A stretch of DNA of 64,000 nucleotides from Kitasatospora sp. MAA4 (GCF_029893355.1 NZ_JARZAI010000002.1:186001-250000); one strand, 5' to 3'; counted from the stretch's first letter, positions 15,141-24,914 are shown. Translations and numbers: made by a program. The notes: generated from the sequence alone by a model not told the origin.

Positions 15141-15904
15141 CCGATCTTCCGGTAGATCGAGTTGCTGGTGGCGTTGGCGGGATCGGTGAAGAGCAGCACC
15201 CCGGCCGCGCCCCCGGCCAGCGCGGCGGCCGACGCGGCGGCCGTGACGGCGCTGCCGTAGCCGCGCCCGCGCAGCTGCGGCGGGGTGAAGACCGACGCGA
15301 TCCACGCCATGCCCGCCGCCATGGACGAGGTCGCGACCATCGCGGTCGGGCGGCCGCCGTCCTCCCAGACGTGCAGGGTGCCTGCTGCGATTCCCAGGTC
15401 GACTTGCTCCTCCCCCTCCTCCTCGTCCGACTCCGTGTACCAGTCGGCCAACAGCTCCCGCTCGGCCGCCGCTGCCGGCCGGAACCCGCCGCCGACCGTC
15501 GGCGGCGCCAACGTGCCCAGCTGGTAGAGGCGCATGCGCTGCTGCGTGCGGGCCGTGCCGCCGGTGGCCTCGGCCCAGGCGCCGGCGAACGCCTCGGCAG
15601 CCGGCGCCGCTCCGGCCACCACCCGCAGCCCCTCGCCCGCCAACACGCCCGCCAGCTCGACCGCCGCTGCCCGCGGCATCCGCCCCAGCCGAACAGCGCC
15701 CGCGCCCGTCAGCGCGAACCCCGCCCGCACCGCCCCACCCTCACGCGCCCGCCACCACCCGAAGCGTGCCGCCCCGGCTTCCTGACCCGCACCAAGCTGC
15801 TCCAGGACCGTCAGCAGCACCGTGTTCCGCGCCGGATACGCCGCCAGCACGGCCCCAGCAGCCGCACTGCACTCGGCTGCCGAATCGCTCAGAGTCCAGG
15901 TCAT
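15047..15904 (-). CDS. GNAT family N-acetyltransferase
   Basis: A 285-residue protein with a C-terminal GNAT domain: acetyl-CoA loop QLRGRGYGSAVTAAAS and the closing NATSNSIYRKIGYRPVED. The N-terminal half is a diverged region typical of larger actinobacterial GNATs. The stop lies inside the convergent methyltransferase gene (94-bp overlap); GNAT domains usually finish near the IGYRPVED strand, so the last 20 or so residues are an extension. The acceptor substrate is unknown. It may mark the right edge of the cluster rather than belong to it. Confidence 0.85.
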   Translation of the reverse strand: MTWTLSDSAAECSAAAGAVLAAYPARNTVLLTVLEQLGAGQEAGAARFGWWRAREGGAVRAGFALTGAGAVRLGRMPRAAAVELAGVLAGEGLRVVAGAAPAAEAFAGAWAEATGGTARTQQRMRLYQLGTLAPPTVGGGFRPAAAAERELLADWYTESDEEEGEEQVDLGIAAGTLHVWEDGGRPTAMVATSSMAAGMAWIASVFTPPQLRGRGYGSAVTAAASAAALAGGAAGVLLFTDPANATSNSIYRKIGYRPVEDQVVLSLSAILRQTESTQLVALRPK

Positions 15905-16159
15905 ACCCCAGATCCTGGCCCACCCCCATCCCGCCGCGCAGCCGTTCGCCCGGTCGCGTAGCCGCCCAGCGGCCGCGGATACCGGTCTTCAGCGGCTCCG
16001 GGCCGTGGCGTGGTAGTCGACGGCCCGGATGCACCGGTGGATGTGGTCGTTGACCACGCCCACGTTCTGCCCACGGCAAGTCGGGCCGTTCCGCGTGTCG
16101 GCGAGCACACTGGAAGGGCTGTTGCCTCTCCGGCCCCGCGACAGTCTGGGCGGTGAACC

Positions 16160-17836
16160 ATGGCGGAGACCACCGACGCGGCACGGACCGTGATCTTGAC
16201 CGTGGACGACGATCCCGCGGTGTCCCGGGCTGTCGCTCGCGACCTGCGCCGCCGCTACGGTGACGCGTACCGCGTCATGCGCGCCGAGTCGGGTGCGTCG
16301 GCGCTCGACGCCCTTCGCGAGCTGAAGCTGCGCGGCTCCCCGGTCGCGATGATCCTGGCCGACTACCGCATGCCGCAGATGGACGGCATCGAGTTCCTGG
16401 AGCAGGCCCTCGACCTCTTCCCCGGCGCGCGGCGTGTGCTGCTGACCGCCTACGCCGACACCGATGCGGCGATCGATGCCATCAACGTCGTCGACCTCGA
16501 CCACTACCTGCTCAAGCCGTGGGAGCCGCCGGAGGAGAAGCTCTACCCCGTGGTGGACGATCTGCTGGAGTCCTGGCGGGTCACCGACGGCCGGACGGCG
16601 GGCACCATCAAGGTCGTCGGGCACCGCTGGTCGGCGCAGTCCTCGCGGATCCGGGAGTTCCTGGCCCGCAACCAGGTGCCCTACCGCTGGTACAACTCGG
16701 ATGAGCCGGAGGGCCGGAGGCTGCTCTCCGCCGCGGGGCAGGACGGGCTCCGGCTGCCACTTGTGGTTACTCCGGACGGTGCGACGCTCGTCGAGCCGCA
16801 GGAGCGGGAGCTGGCCACACGGGTGGGTCTTTCGACGACACCGGCGGCCGACTTCTACGACCTCGTCATCGTCGGCGGCGGGCCCGCGGGCTTGGGCGCG
16901 GCCGTGTACGGAGCCTCGGAAGGGCTGCGGACGGTCCTGGTCGAGCGCTCGGCGACCGGAGGCCAGGCGGGCCAGAGCTCACGGATCGAGAACTACCTCG
17001 GTTTTCCCGACGGCGTATCCGGCGCGCAGCTCACGGATCGGGCACGCCGGCAGGCGGCGAAGTTCGGCGCCGAAATGTTGACGGCGCGCGAGGTCACGGC
17101 CCTGGAGGCGAACGGCGCCGCCCGCACACTGCGGTTCTCGGACGGCTCCACCGTCTCGGCGCACTGCGTGATCCTCGCGACCGGCGTGTCCTACCGGCAA
17201 CTGGACGTGCCGGGAGCGGCCGAGATGACCGGGCGCGGTCTGTACTACGGCTCGGCGCTGACGGAGGCCTCCGACTGCCGAGACCACGACGTGTACATCG
17301 TCGGCGGAGCGAACTCCGCGGGCCAGGCCGCGACGTTCCTGGCACGGGGCGCCAAGTCGGTCACCCTGCTGGTGCGCGGCTCGTCGCTGTCGGCCTCCAT
17401 GTCGCACTATCTGCTGCAGCGCGTCGAGGACGCCCCCACGATCTCGGTACGCACCGACGTGGTCGTGGCGGCAGTCCACGGTGAGGAGCATCTGGAGGGG
17501 CTGACCCTGCGCAACACCGTGACGGGGGAGACCGAAGAAGTCGACGCGCAGTGGATGTTCGTGTTCATCGGCGCGGCCCCCATGACCGACTGGCTGGACG
17601 GCACGGTGACCAGGGACTCGCACGGCTTCCTCCCCACCGGCCCCGACCTGACGGCTGACGGGCGTCCGCCGTCCGGGTGGGTCCTGGACCGGCCGCCGTA
17701 CCACCTGGAGACGAACGTTCCCGGAGTCTTCGTGGCGGGGGACGCACGGGCCGAGTCGGCCAAACGGGTCGCCTCCGCCGTCGGCGAGGGTGCCATGGCC
17801 GTCATGCTCGTGCACCGCTACCTGGAGCAGTCATGA
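16160..17836 (+). CDS. Response regulator-FAD-dependent oxidoreductase fusion
   Basis: A 558-residue fusion. Residues 10-135 form a receiver domain (LTVDDDPA acidic pair, Asp68 in LADYRMPQMDG, Lys in YLLKPWE). A short thioredoxin-like segment follows (IKVVGHRWSAQSSRIREFLARNQVPY). From about 235 comes a thioredoxin-reductase-like FAD/NAD(P)H domain (VIVGGGPAGLGAAVYG, second GGANSAGQAATFLARG, FAD tail GVFVAGDAR). The redox CxxC of thioredoxin reductase is absent; the equivalent region reads GSALTEASDCRDHD. It is therefore unlikely to reduce thioredoxin and may be a flavin redox sensor or a diverged reductase. It overlaps the downstream kinase gene by ATGA. Confidence 0.88.
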   Translation: MAETTDAARTVILTVDDDPAVSRAVARDLRRRYGDAYRVMRAESGASALDALRELKLRGSPVAMILADYRMPQMDGIEFLEQALDLFPGARRVLLTAYADTDAAIDAINVVDLDHYLLKPWEPPEEKLYPVVDDLLESWRVTDGRTAGTIKVVGHRWSAQSSRIREFLARNQVPYRWYNSDEPEGRRLLSAAGQDGLRLPLVVTPDGATLVEPQERELATRVGLSTTPAADFYDLVIVGGGPAGLGAAVYGASEGLRTVLVERSATGGQAGQSSRIENYLGFPDGVSGAQLTDRARRQAAKFGAEMLTAREVTALEANGAARTLRFSDGSTVSAHCVILATGVSYRQLDVPGAAEMTGRGLYYGSALTEASDCRDHDVYIVGGANSAGQAATFLARGAKSVTLLVRGSSLSASMSHYLLQRVEDAPTISVRTDVVVAAVHGEEHLEGLTLRNTVTGETEEVDAQWMFVFIGAAPMTDWLDGTVTRDSHGFLPTGPDLTADGRPPSGWVLDRPPYHLETNVPGVFVAGDARAESAKRVASAVGEGAMAVMLVHRYLEQS

Positions 17837-19290
17837 CCGGCGGCCCGGTTCGGTGCAAGGAGGACGAGCTGCGTTCGCTGTTCCTGTTCGAGAAGCTGGG
17901 GTCCGACCAGTTGGCGCGGCTGTGCCGCGACGGTCACGTGGAGTGGTTCGACCCGGGGCCGGTGTACCGGGAAGGCGATCCGGCCGCGAACCTGTACGTC
18001 CTGTTCCAGGGAACCGTGATCCTCTCGCGCACTGTCGGCGGGCAGGAGGTGGACTTCGGCCGCACGTCCGCGCCCGGCGTCTATGCCGGGGCTTTCCAGG
18101 CGTACCTCGGCGACCAGGTGCCCCAGGTGTACAACAACTCGATGCGGGTGACCGAGCGGTCCCGGTTCTTCGTGCTGCCCGCGGACGCATTCGCACAGAT
18201 CATGCGCAGCTGGTTCCCCATGGCCGTCCACCTGCTGGAGGGCCTGTTCTTCGGGTTCAAGAGCACCCAGGAGGCGGTCGGCCAGAGGGAGCGGCTGTTG
18301 GCGCTCGGATCGGCGACCGCCGGGCTCACCCACGAGCTCAACAACCCTGCTGCCGCCGCCGTGCGTGCCGCCGCCGCACTGCGGGAACGCATCGTCGCGG
18401 TACGCCGCGGGTTCGGCGAACTCGCGGCCGAACCGCACCGAGGCGACGACCTGGCCCAGCTGAGCGCGCTGGTGGACATGACCGTCGGCCAGATGGGCCG
18501 ATCCCAGCCGCTCAGCCCGATGCAGGCCGCGGACCGCGAGGACGAGCTCGGCGACTGGCTGCACGAGCACGGCATCGAGGACGGTTGGCAGATGGCGCCG
18601 GTCCTCGTGCAGGCGAACCTGGGCACCGACTGGCTCAACCGGATCGCCGCAACCCTGCCCGAGGGCATCCTCGGCAGGGCCCTGAACTGGCTGAGCTGCA
18701 CGGTTGAGGCCGAACTGCTGCTGAACGAGATCGACGACGCCACCCACCGCATCTCCGCACTCGTCGGCGCGGCGAAGCAGTACACGCAGCTGGACCGGGC
18801 CCCGTACCAGAACGCCGACGTACACGAGCTGCTGGACAGCACGCTGATGATGCTCGCCGCGCAGATCGGCCCGGACATCACGGTCGTGCGCGACTACGAC
18901 GCTGCCCTGCCCCGCATCCCCGGATACCCCGCCGAGCTGAACCAGGTGTGGACGAACCTGATCGACAACGCGGTGTGGGCCATGCGCAGCAGCGGCTCCG
19001 GCGGGACCCTCACCGTTCGCACCGCACAGGACGGCGACCACGTGCTGGTCGAGTTCCGCGACACCGGCCCCGGCGTGCCCCCCGAGGTGCGCGACCGCGT
19101 CTTCGACCCGTTCTTCACCACCAAACCGGTCGGCGAAGGCACCGGGCTCGGCCTGGACATCTCCTGGCGCATCATCGTCAACCGCCATGGCGGCGACCTG
19201 CGGCTCACATCTGTGCCGGGCGACACCTGCTTCCAGGTCCGCCTCCCGATCAACCCCGTCAGGCCCGACAGCCCACCGGAGCAGCCGTGA
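17833..19290 (+). CDS. Cyclic-nucleotide-binding-domain sensor histidine kinase
   Basis: A 485-residue soluble kinase, co-translated with the receiver-oxidoreductase fusion. Residues 10-130 are a cNMP-binding/CAP-like beta-roll (LFLFEKLGSDQLARLC, REGDPAANLYVLFQGTVILSR). A phosphoacceptor helix carries His in TAGLTHELNNPAAA near residue 170, and the HATPase is seen as NLIDNAVWAM, DTGPGVP and GEGTGLGLDIS. No membrane segment is present. It most likely phosphorylates Asp68 of the partner. Confidence 0.88.
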   Translation: MTGGPVRCKEDELRSLFLFEKLGSDQLARLCRDGHVEWFDPGPVYREGDPAANLYVLFQGTVILSRTVGGQEVDFGRTSAPGVYAGAFQAYLGDQVPQVYNNSMRVTERSRFFVLPADAFAQIMRSWFPMAVHLLEGLFFGFKSTQEAVGQRERLLALGSATAGLTHELNNPAAAAVRAAAALRERIVAVRRGFGELAAEPHRGDDLAQLSALVDMTVGQMGRSQPLSPMQAADREDELGDWLHEHGIEDGWQMAPVLVQANLGTDWLNRIAATLPEGILGRALNWLSCTVEAELLLNEIDDATHRISALVGAAKQYTQLDRAPYQNADVHELLDSTLMMLAAQIGPDITVVRDYDAALPRIPGYPAELNQVWTNLIDNAVWAMRSSGSGGTLTVRTAQDGDHVLVEFRDTGPGVPPEVRDRVFDPFFTTKPVGEGTGLGLDISWRIIVNRHGGDLRLTSVPGDTCFQVRLPINPVRPDSPPEQP

Positions 19291-19319
19291 ACACTGCCGG
19301 TACCGGTGGCACTGGCGGG

Positions 19320-20090
19320 TCAGTGGGCGATGGTGGCGTGCATCTCCCAGACCAGGATTTCCGCAGGCTCGACCGCGGTGACCTGCTGCCCGCCGATGGC
19401 GGTGAAGCGCACTGCGTCGCCGGTGGCCAGCGGGCCGACGCCCTCCAGGGCGACGCTGCCGCGGGCGACGAACAGGTGCAGGAAGGGGGCGTCGGGCAGG
19501 TCGACGCTCTGGCCGGGCTGTAGGCGGGCCACGTGGAGCGCCGCGTGGCGGTTCTTGATGCGGATGGCGGACGCGCCGTCGTGCTTGTCCATCCCGGAGG
19601 CGACCGGGATCAGGCCGCCGGACAGCAGCGCGTTGTCGATTTCGAGCTGTTCGTAGCCCGGAGTGATGCCGCGCTCGTCGGGGATGACCCACATCTGGAC
19701 GAAGTGGACGGGGTCGGTGTGGGTGTCGGCTCCGCTCAGCCTCCAGGAGTCGTTCTTCTCGGAGTGCAGGATGCCGGTGCCGGCGCTCATGCGCTGGGCG
19801 AGTCCCGGATAGATCACCCCGGAGTGGCCGGTGGAGTCCTGGTGGACCAGGGAGCCCTGCATCACCCAGGTGACGATCTCCATGTCGCGGTGCGGGTGGG
19901 TCTCGAAGCCGCTGCCGGGCTTGACGATGTCGTCGTTGTTGACGAGCAGCAGTCCGTGGTGGGTGTTGGCGGGGTCGTAGTGTCCGCCGAAGGAGAAGGA
20001 GTGCTTGGAGTCCAGCCAGTCGATCTTCGTGGCGAGACGCTCCCCGGCGTGGCGGACGTCGATCTGCGGTCGGTTCGCGGTGGCGTTCAA
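19320..20090 (-). CDS. Pirin family protein
   Basis: A 256-residue bicupin. The pirin signature is clear: SFSFGGHYDPANTHHGLLLVNNDD, then FETHPHRDMEIVTWV with the metal-binding His residues, and the second cupin HLFVARGSVALEG. Pirins bind Fe and can act as quercetinase-like dioxygenases or redox sensors. The start chosen is TTG 20090, preceded by GGAAAGGACC; this gives the usual N-terminus (IDVRHAGERLATKIDWLDSKH). The frame stays open to 20180 but that extension looks like promoter sequence. Confidence 0.9.
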   Translation of the reverse strand: MNATANRPQIDVRHAGERLATKIDWLDSKHSFSFGGHYDPANTHHGLLLVNNDDIVKPGSGFETHPHRDMEIVTWVMQGSLVHQDSTGHSGVIYPGLAQRMSAGTGILHSEKNDSWRLSGADTHTDPVHFVQMWVIPDERGITPGYEQLEIDNALLSGGLIPVASGMDKHDGASAIRIKNRHAALHVARLQPGQSVDLPDAPFLHLFVARGSVALEGVGPLATGDAVRFTAIGGQQVTAVEPAEILVWEMHATIAH

Positions 20091-20341
20091 GTCGGGTCCT
20101 TTCCGGCGGTCCGGGTTCTCTCGCGAGGCCCGGGCGGTGTCTCTTGGCACCTGCACGACAGAACATCGTTCATCATTCAACTATTCCGGGCGCCCGTCGC
20201 CGGTGGCGCGATCACTGGAGTGGCGCGGCGGAGCTGGGCGAAGCTGCCGATGGGCGGACTCGAAGTGGACCGTGAGGGTGGGGCGATCCGGCATCCTGAC
20301 CGTGTTCGGCCAGGCCGCAACTGTCGTCCGGGGCGACTACT

Positions 20342-23098
20342 GTGCCGCTCATGTCGGACGAAATACGGGATGGCGGCCCACTCCTCAGGGGCTCGCCCGC
20401 GCGTGGGGTTGCTGCCGGAGGGCGTCAGTTGTTCGGGCGGGCGCGGGAGATCGAGGCGCTGCTGGCGGTGCTGGACAGCCTGAAGCCGGCGGGCGGACGG
20501 GCGATCGCGCTGGTCGGGGAGCCGGGCATCGGCAAGAGCGCGCTGATGTTCACGGCCGCCGCGCAGGCCAGGGCGATCGGGGTCCGGGTGGCCGCGTCCC
20601 AGGGGCAGTACGAGATCGCGGGCACGCTCCCCGGATTCCGGCCGCTGCTGGACGACAACTGCGATGTGCGACAGCAGGTGGCGCAGGGCACCGCCGCCGT
20701 GGTGGTCCTGGACGACCTGCACCATCTGGCGGCCGATCAGATCCCGGGCCTGGAGCGGTTGCTCCACGCGTCGACCACCGGTCCGCTGCTCTGCCTGCTG
20801 GCCTACCGACAGCGCCAGCTCTCGCCCGCGCTCGCCGCCGTGCTGTCCCGGGCGACGTCCGCGGGCCTGCTGGAGGTCTGGAAGCTCGGCGCGCTCTCCC
20901 GGGCGCAGGCCGGGGAACTGCTGGGCGAGCCGGCCGACTTGGAGGAGATCCACCGGGAGGGCCTGGGCAACCCGCAGTACCTCAGGATCCTGGCCGCCGA
21001 CGGCGAGGCGATCGCCGAGGCCGGCACGGCGATCCTCGGCGAGTTGGCCGCCCTCGACGACACCGCGCTCGCCGCGGTCCAGGCCGCAGCGGTGCTCGGT
21101 GAGCCGTTCCACCCGGAGCTGCTCGCCGCGGTCGCGGGGCTGGAGACGGCCGAGACCATGCGGGTGCTGGACGCGCTCACCGCCCTCGACCTGGTGCGGC
21201 CGGCCGAACCCGCGTCGCAGCTGGTGCTGCGTCACCGGGCGGTGGGCGAGGTCGTCTACCAGCGCCTCGAACCCAGTCGGCGGCTGACGCTGCACCGCGC
21301 GGTTGCGGCCGCGCTCGCCAAGCGGGCGGCACCGATCGCCCGGCGGGCCCACCACGTGGCGCGGGCCGCCGACCCCGACGTGCCGGAACACGTCACGACC
21401 CTGATCGCCGCCGCGCGCGACGCCCTGCACGCGTCTCCCGCGACGTCGGCCGAGTATCTGGAGGCCGCGCTGTCGCTGCTCCAGGAGGACGAGGAGCACT
21501 GGCACGAAGCGCGGGTGCTCCTCGCACGGACCCGGCTGCTGACCGGGGACGCCGCTGAGAGCCGGGCCCTGCTCGACGCGCTGCGCCCGACCGTGCCCGG
21601 CCGGCCCCCGCAGGAGAACGCGGACCCCACCGCACTGGCCGACGCGAGCCGCGCCGCACGGCGGCTCGGCCGCTGGAGCGAAGCCGGCGCCGTGGCTCGC
21701 GCCGGGCTCGCGGCACTGGTCGGCAGCGACTGCGCGACGGCCGCCGCCCTGCACTCCGAGCTGGCCGAACACGCGTACGACCTGCGGGACTACGAGAGCT
21801 GCCGCCGGCACGCCGGGACGGCCGCCGCGATCGCGCGCCGGAACCACGACCGGGTCGGCGAGGCCAAGGCCCTGGCCCAGATGTCGCTGGCCCACCTCTT
21901 CACCGCGGACCTGGCCGCGGCCGAGCGCGCGGCGGACGGCGCGGCCGAAATCATCGACGCCACCTCCGACGCCGTCCTGCTGACCAACCTGGAGGCCCTG
22001 TTCCAAGTGGGCATGGCCGAAGGGATCCTGGGACGCCTGACCGCCGCCGAACGCCATCTCACCCGTGGCGCGGCGCTGTCCCGGCGCACCGGGCAGACCT
22101 ACATCCGGCCCTCGCTCCTGATGGCGCTGACCAACAGCCAACTGCGCTGCGGGAACCTGCTCCGCGCGCTGGCCACGCTCGACGAAGCCGCCCGGCACGC
22201 CGAGTTCGACGGAAACCCCGCGGTCCAGGCAATCCTGGCGATGCTCCGCTCCGAGGCGCTGCTCTGGCTGAACGGCTCCGCCGACCTGCCCGAGGTGCTC
22301 GCGCTGGCCGATCGCGCCGCGGCGCTCGCCGACGGTCAACCGACCGCTTGGGCCATCAACGTCCGCTGCTTCCACGCCGAACTCGTGCTGCTCACCGGCG
22401 AGCCGACCCGGGCCGGCCAGCTGCTGCTGGACGCCGCAGGCGGACCCGACCTGCCCCGGATCCCCGTCTGGCGCCAACCGCGCTGCTGCGAGCTGCTGGC
22501 GCAGAGCGCGCTGGCCGAGGGCGATCCGGTGCTGGTCGAGCACTGGGCGCAACGCGCCGAGAGCGCCGTCGCTGAGCTTCCCTCCGCCAGTCGGCGCGGC
22601 TTCGCCGGGCGCGCGCGGATGCGGGCCCACGCGATGCGCGGGGACCTCGACCGGGCGGTGGTCAGCGCCCGGGCGGCGATCGCGGACTTCACCGCCGGCG
22701 GTGAGCGCGTCGAGGTGTGCCGCACACTGCTCGCGGTGGCCGCGCTCGCGCTGGACGTGGGGCGGACCGAGGGGGTGGGCGGCTGGCTGGACCGGGCGGC
22801 GGTGCTGGCCCAGCAGTGCGGCTCGGCCCGGCTGGCCGACGAGGTCGCCCACCAGCGCGGTCGGCTCGCCGCGCACACCGCGCAGGGCGGTGTGGGGCAG
22901 GCCGTGCTCACCGGGCGGGAACAGCAGATCGCCCGGCTGGCCGGCACCGGCCTGACCAGCGGTGAGATCGCCGGCACGCTGTTCCTCAGCGTGCGGACGG
23001 TCGACAGCCACCTCGGCCGGATCTACCGCAAACTCGGTGTCTCCAACCGGGCGAGCCTCACCCGCGCCCTGCTGAGCGAGGCGCCTGGCGCGAGGTGA
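20342..23098 (+). CDS. LAL-type LuxR family regulator (second)
   Basis: A 918-residue LAL regulator: Walker A GEPGIGKSA at residues 59-67, Walker B VVVLDDLHHLA, a long TPR-like middle, and a C-terminal LuxR helix-turn-helix (LTGREQQIARLAGTGLTSGEIAGTLF, TVDSHLGRIYRKLG). GTG 20342 has GGGG about 10 bp upstream; ATG 20351 is possible. It stands alone, not adjacent to biosynthetic genes, so its target is unknown. It is a separate gene from the regulator at 7.4-10.1 kb, only distantly similar. Confidence 0.88.
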   Translation: MPLMSDEIRDGGPLLRGSPARGVAAGGRQLFGRAREIEALLAVLDSLKPAGGRAIALVGEPGIGKSALMFTAAAQARAIGVRVAASQGQYEIAGTLPGFRPLLDDNCDVRQQVAQGTAAVVVLDDLHHLAADQIPGLERLLHASTTGPLLCLLAYRQRQLSPALAAVLSRATSAGLLEVWKLGALSRAQAGELLGEPADLEEIHREGLGNPQYLRILAADGEAIAEAGTAILGELAALDDTALAAVQAAAVLGEPFHPELLAAVAGLETAETMRVLDALTALDLVRPAEPASQLVLRHRAVGEVVYQRLEPSRRLTLHRAVAAALAKRAAPIARRAHHVARAADPDVPEHVTTLIAAARDALHASPATSAEYLEAALSLLQEDEEHWHEARVLLARTRLLTGDAAESRALLDALRPTVPGRPPQENADPTALADASRAARRLGRWSEAGAVARAGLAALVGSDCATAAALHSELAEHAYDLRDYESCRRHAGTAAAIARRNHDRVGEAKALAQMSLAHLFTADLAAAERAADGAAEIIDATSDAVLLTNLEALFQVGMAEGILGRLTAAERHLTRGAALSRRTGQTYIRPSLLMALTNSQLRCGNLLRALATLDEAARHAEFDGNPAVQAILAMLRSEALLWLNGSADLPEVLALADRAAALADGQPTAWAINVRCFHAELVLLTGEPTRAGQLLLDAAGGPDLPRIPVWRQPRCCELLAQSALAEGDPVLVEHWAQRAESAVAELPSASRRGFAGRARMRAHAMRGDLDRAVVSARAAIADFTAGGERVEVCRTLLAVAALALDVGRTEGVGGWLDRAAVLAQQCGSARLADEVAHQRGRLAAHTAQGGVGQAVLTGREQQIARLAGTGLTSGEIAGTLFLSVRTVDSHLGRIYRKLGVSNRASLTRALLSEAPGAR

Positions 23099-23113
23099 GG
23101 CGGTCGTCGTCGG

Positions 23114-23818
23114 TCAGCCGCCGACTCGCCGTGCGAGGACGGTGAGTTGGTCCCGCAGGGTGACCGCGTGGTCGAGCGAGATGCGCAGATGCGGGAATCC
23201 CTGCCGCCGCATCACGAACGCCACGCGCTGCCCGTCGCCGACCAGGTGCACGCCGGAGGCGGCGAGCGGCGCGAAGCCCTCCAGCAGTTCGCCGAGCAGC
23301 TCCGCCATGGCCGGTGCAGAGGTGGTGACGAGGTAGGCCGCGTCGATCCCGGGCCGCCCGGTGGCCACTGCGGGCAGTCCCAGGAGCCGGTCGATGGTGC
23401 CGTGCGGCACCTTTCGGGAGGTCACCTCGAACGGCGGGAACGGCTGACCGGTCAGGACGCTCAGCCGGCAGCCGAACTGCTCGTCCCGGGTGACCGACCC
23501 GAGGCCCCGGGTCGTCTGCTCCCGGTACTCGTAGTGCAGCTCCACCGGCACGCCGTGCGGCGAGCCGCTCAGCCGAACCTGCACGTGCAGCGGCTGGGCC
23601 GGCGAGTGGCCGCGCCGCATCTCGGGGTTGGCGATCCGGACGGCCAGGTTCGTCGCCGGGTCGCCCTCGACGAGGTCGAGCCCGAGCAGCCAGGCCAGCT
23701 GTCCCGCCTGGTACCGGGCGTACGTGCGGCTGCTCCCACGCGTCAGCAGGGTGCCCCTGACCAGGACGAACCCGCCGATCAGCAGGCCGACCAGCGGAAC
23801 GATCAGAACGGCGATCAC
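23114..23818 (-). CDS. Unknown membrane-anchored protein (234 aa)
   Basis: Not recognised. One N-terminal membrane helix (MIAVLIVPLVGLLIGGFVLV) is followed by a cytosolic or external domain of about 200 residues rich in beta-strand-like segments. It is the last gene of a three-gene minus-strand operon, starting with an ATGA overlap on the PH-like gene. Function cannot be assigned. Confidence 0.75.
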   Translation of the reverse strand: MIAVLIVPLVGLLIGGFVLVRGTLLTRGSSRTYARYQAGQLAWLLGLDLVEGDPATNLAVRIANPEMRRGHSPAQPLHVQVRLSGSPHGVPVELHYEYREQTTRGLGSVTRDEQFGCRLSVLTGQPFPPFEVTSRKVPHGTIDRLLGLPAVATGRPGIDAAYLVTTSAPAMAELLGELLEGFAPLAASGVHLVGDGQRVAFVMRRQGFPHLRISLDHAVTLRDQLTVLARRVGG

Positions 23819-24300
23819 TGGGTTCCCCCTTGCACTGTCGGGGCCGGCGGCTGCCAGGCCGACATCGGAGCCGGCTCCGCGCCGGACAGCAGCAGCGCGA
23901 GCCGCTGCGGGTCCTCGATCCGCCCGATGAAGACCTCCCGCCCCCCGGGCAGCGTCACCGCCACCACCTCGTAGTTGCCGCGCATGGAGCCGCGGACACT
24001 GATCCGTCGCACGCCCTGGATCTCGGCGTGCAGGACGGTCCGGGTCCCGGTCAGCCGCCGCCAGACGAAGCCCTGCTGGTGGACGGCCACCTCCTGCCGC
24101 CAGCCGAGCACGGTCGGCGACCCGGCCAGGACGCCCACCGCCAGGCCGTACAGCCCGTTGAGGACCATCCCCTTGCCGATTCCGACCACCCCCGCGATCA
24201 GTGCGAGGGCGGCGAGGTACGACAGGTACCCCCCGGGGGCGAGGACGCCCCGAAAGCGCGCCACCGTGGGGCCGAGTTCGGTTTCGCTGCGCCTGGTCAC
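23815..24300 (-). CDS. Small membrane protein with PH-like domain
   Basis: A 161-residue protein with two closely spaced hydrophobic helices (YLSYLAALALIAGVVGIG and GLYGLAVGVLAGSP) followed by a bacterial PH-like strand pattern (AVHQQGFVWRRLTGTRTVLHAEIQGVRRI). GTG 24300 overlaps the upstream septum-formation gene stop (GTGA) and the 3' end overlaps the downstream gene (ATGA), so all three are co-translated. An alternative longer frame from 24624 is only the shadow of the upstream gene. Confidence 0.78.
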   Translation of the reverse strand: MTRRSETELGPTVARFRGVLAPGGYLSYLAALALIAGVVGIGKGMVLNGLYGLAVGVLAGSPTVLGWRQEVAVHQQGFVWRRLTGTRTVLHAEIQGVRRISVRGSMRGNYEVVAVTLPGGREVFIGRIEDPQRLALLLSGAEPAPMSAWQPPAPTVQGGTQ

Positions 24301-24914
24301 TTCAGCACCGACCCGGTGAGCTTGGTTGCGGTGCCGTTGTCCACGGCGCAGGTGACCCGGCGGTCGAGGTTCGCCCAGGACTGCGCGGTGGGGATGAAGT
24401 CGATGACGTTCGCGGTGCTGCCGAGCTTGGTCTGGTCGACGGTCGGGCCGTTGGACGTCTTCTGGCAGGCATCGGAGGCTTCGCTCTTGACCGTCGCCTC
24501 GTCGTACGAGTCGTCGGTGAGCGTGGAGAAGCCGATCACCTGGGCGTCGTGCGGCTGGGCGCACGGGATGGCCTCGACGCCGCCCACCTGGTTCTGGTCG
24601 CCGGTGCTCGGCTCGTCGAAGCACTGGCCGGTGGTCAGACTGCCCATGTCGAGTCCGCCGCTCTTGGTGACGTTGCCGTTGTCGTCGACCTGCGCGGCGG
24701 TGCTCTTCAGGTTGCCGCTCAGCAGGCCGAAGGCGACGACGCCGATCGCGACGACGAATATCGCACCCAGGGCGGAGAAGTACGCGATCCGGAACGGATT
24801 GCGCTTGGGCTTCGCGGGCGGGAAGTAGCCGGGAGGGCCGTTCTGTGTGAACTGCCGGTCATCGCCGGCCAGTTGCTGGTCATTCGGGTTGCTCGGGTCG
24901 TTTGGCGCAGTCAT
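24297..24914 (-). CDS. Septum formation family protein (membrane-anchored)
   Basis: A 205-residue protein: a Pro-rich cytoplasmic N-terminus, one membrane helix around residues 43-66 (AYFSALGAIFVVAIGVVAFG), and an extracytoplasmic domain with LTTGQCFDEP and AIPCAQPHDAQVIG, which match the septum-formation domain found in many actinobacterial envelope proteins. Four extracytoplasmic Cys are present. It is first in the operon with the PH-like and unknown membrane proteins, suggesting a small envelope module. Confidence 0.78.
   Translation of the reverse strand: MTAPNDPSNPNDQQLAGDDRQFTQNGPPGYFPPAKPKRNPFRIAYFSALGAIFVVAIGVVAFGLLSGNLKSTAAQVDDNGNVTKSGGLDMGSLTTGQCFDEPSTGDQNQVGGVEAIPCAQPHDAQVIGFSTLTDDSYDEATVKSEASDACQKTSNGPTVDQTKLGSTANVIDFIPTAQSWANLDRRVTCAVDNGTATKLTGSVLK

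Noticed and set aside
19320..20090. The pirin gene as an integrated-phage attachment site (phiC31 attB lies in a pirin gene)
   Set aside because: The gene is intact, and no duplicated core or integrase lies next to it; the only integrase in the window targets guaB1.
20177..23011. Long minus-strand frame of 944 residues
   Set aside because: Antisense shadow of the second LAL regulator.
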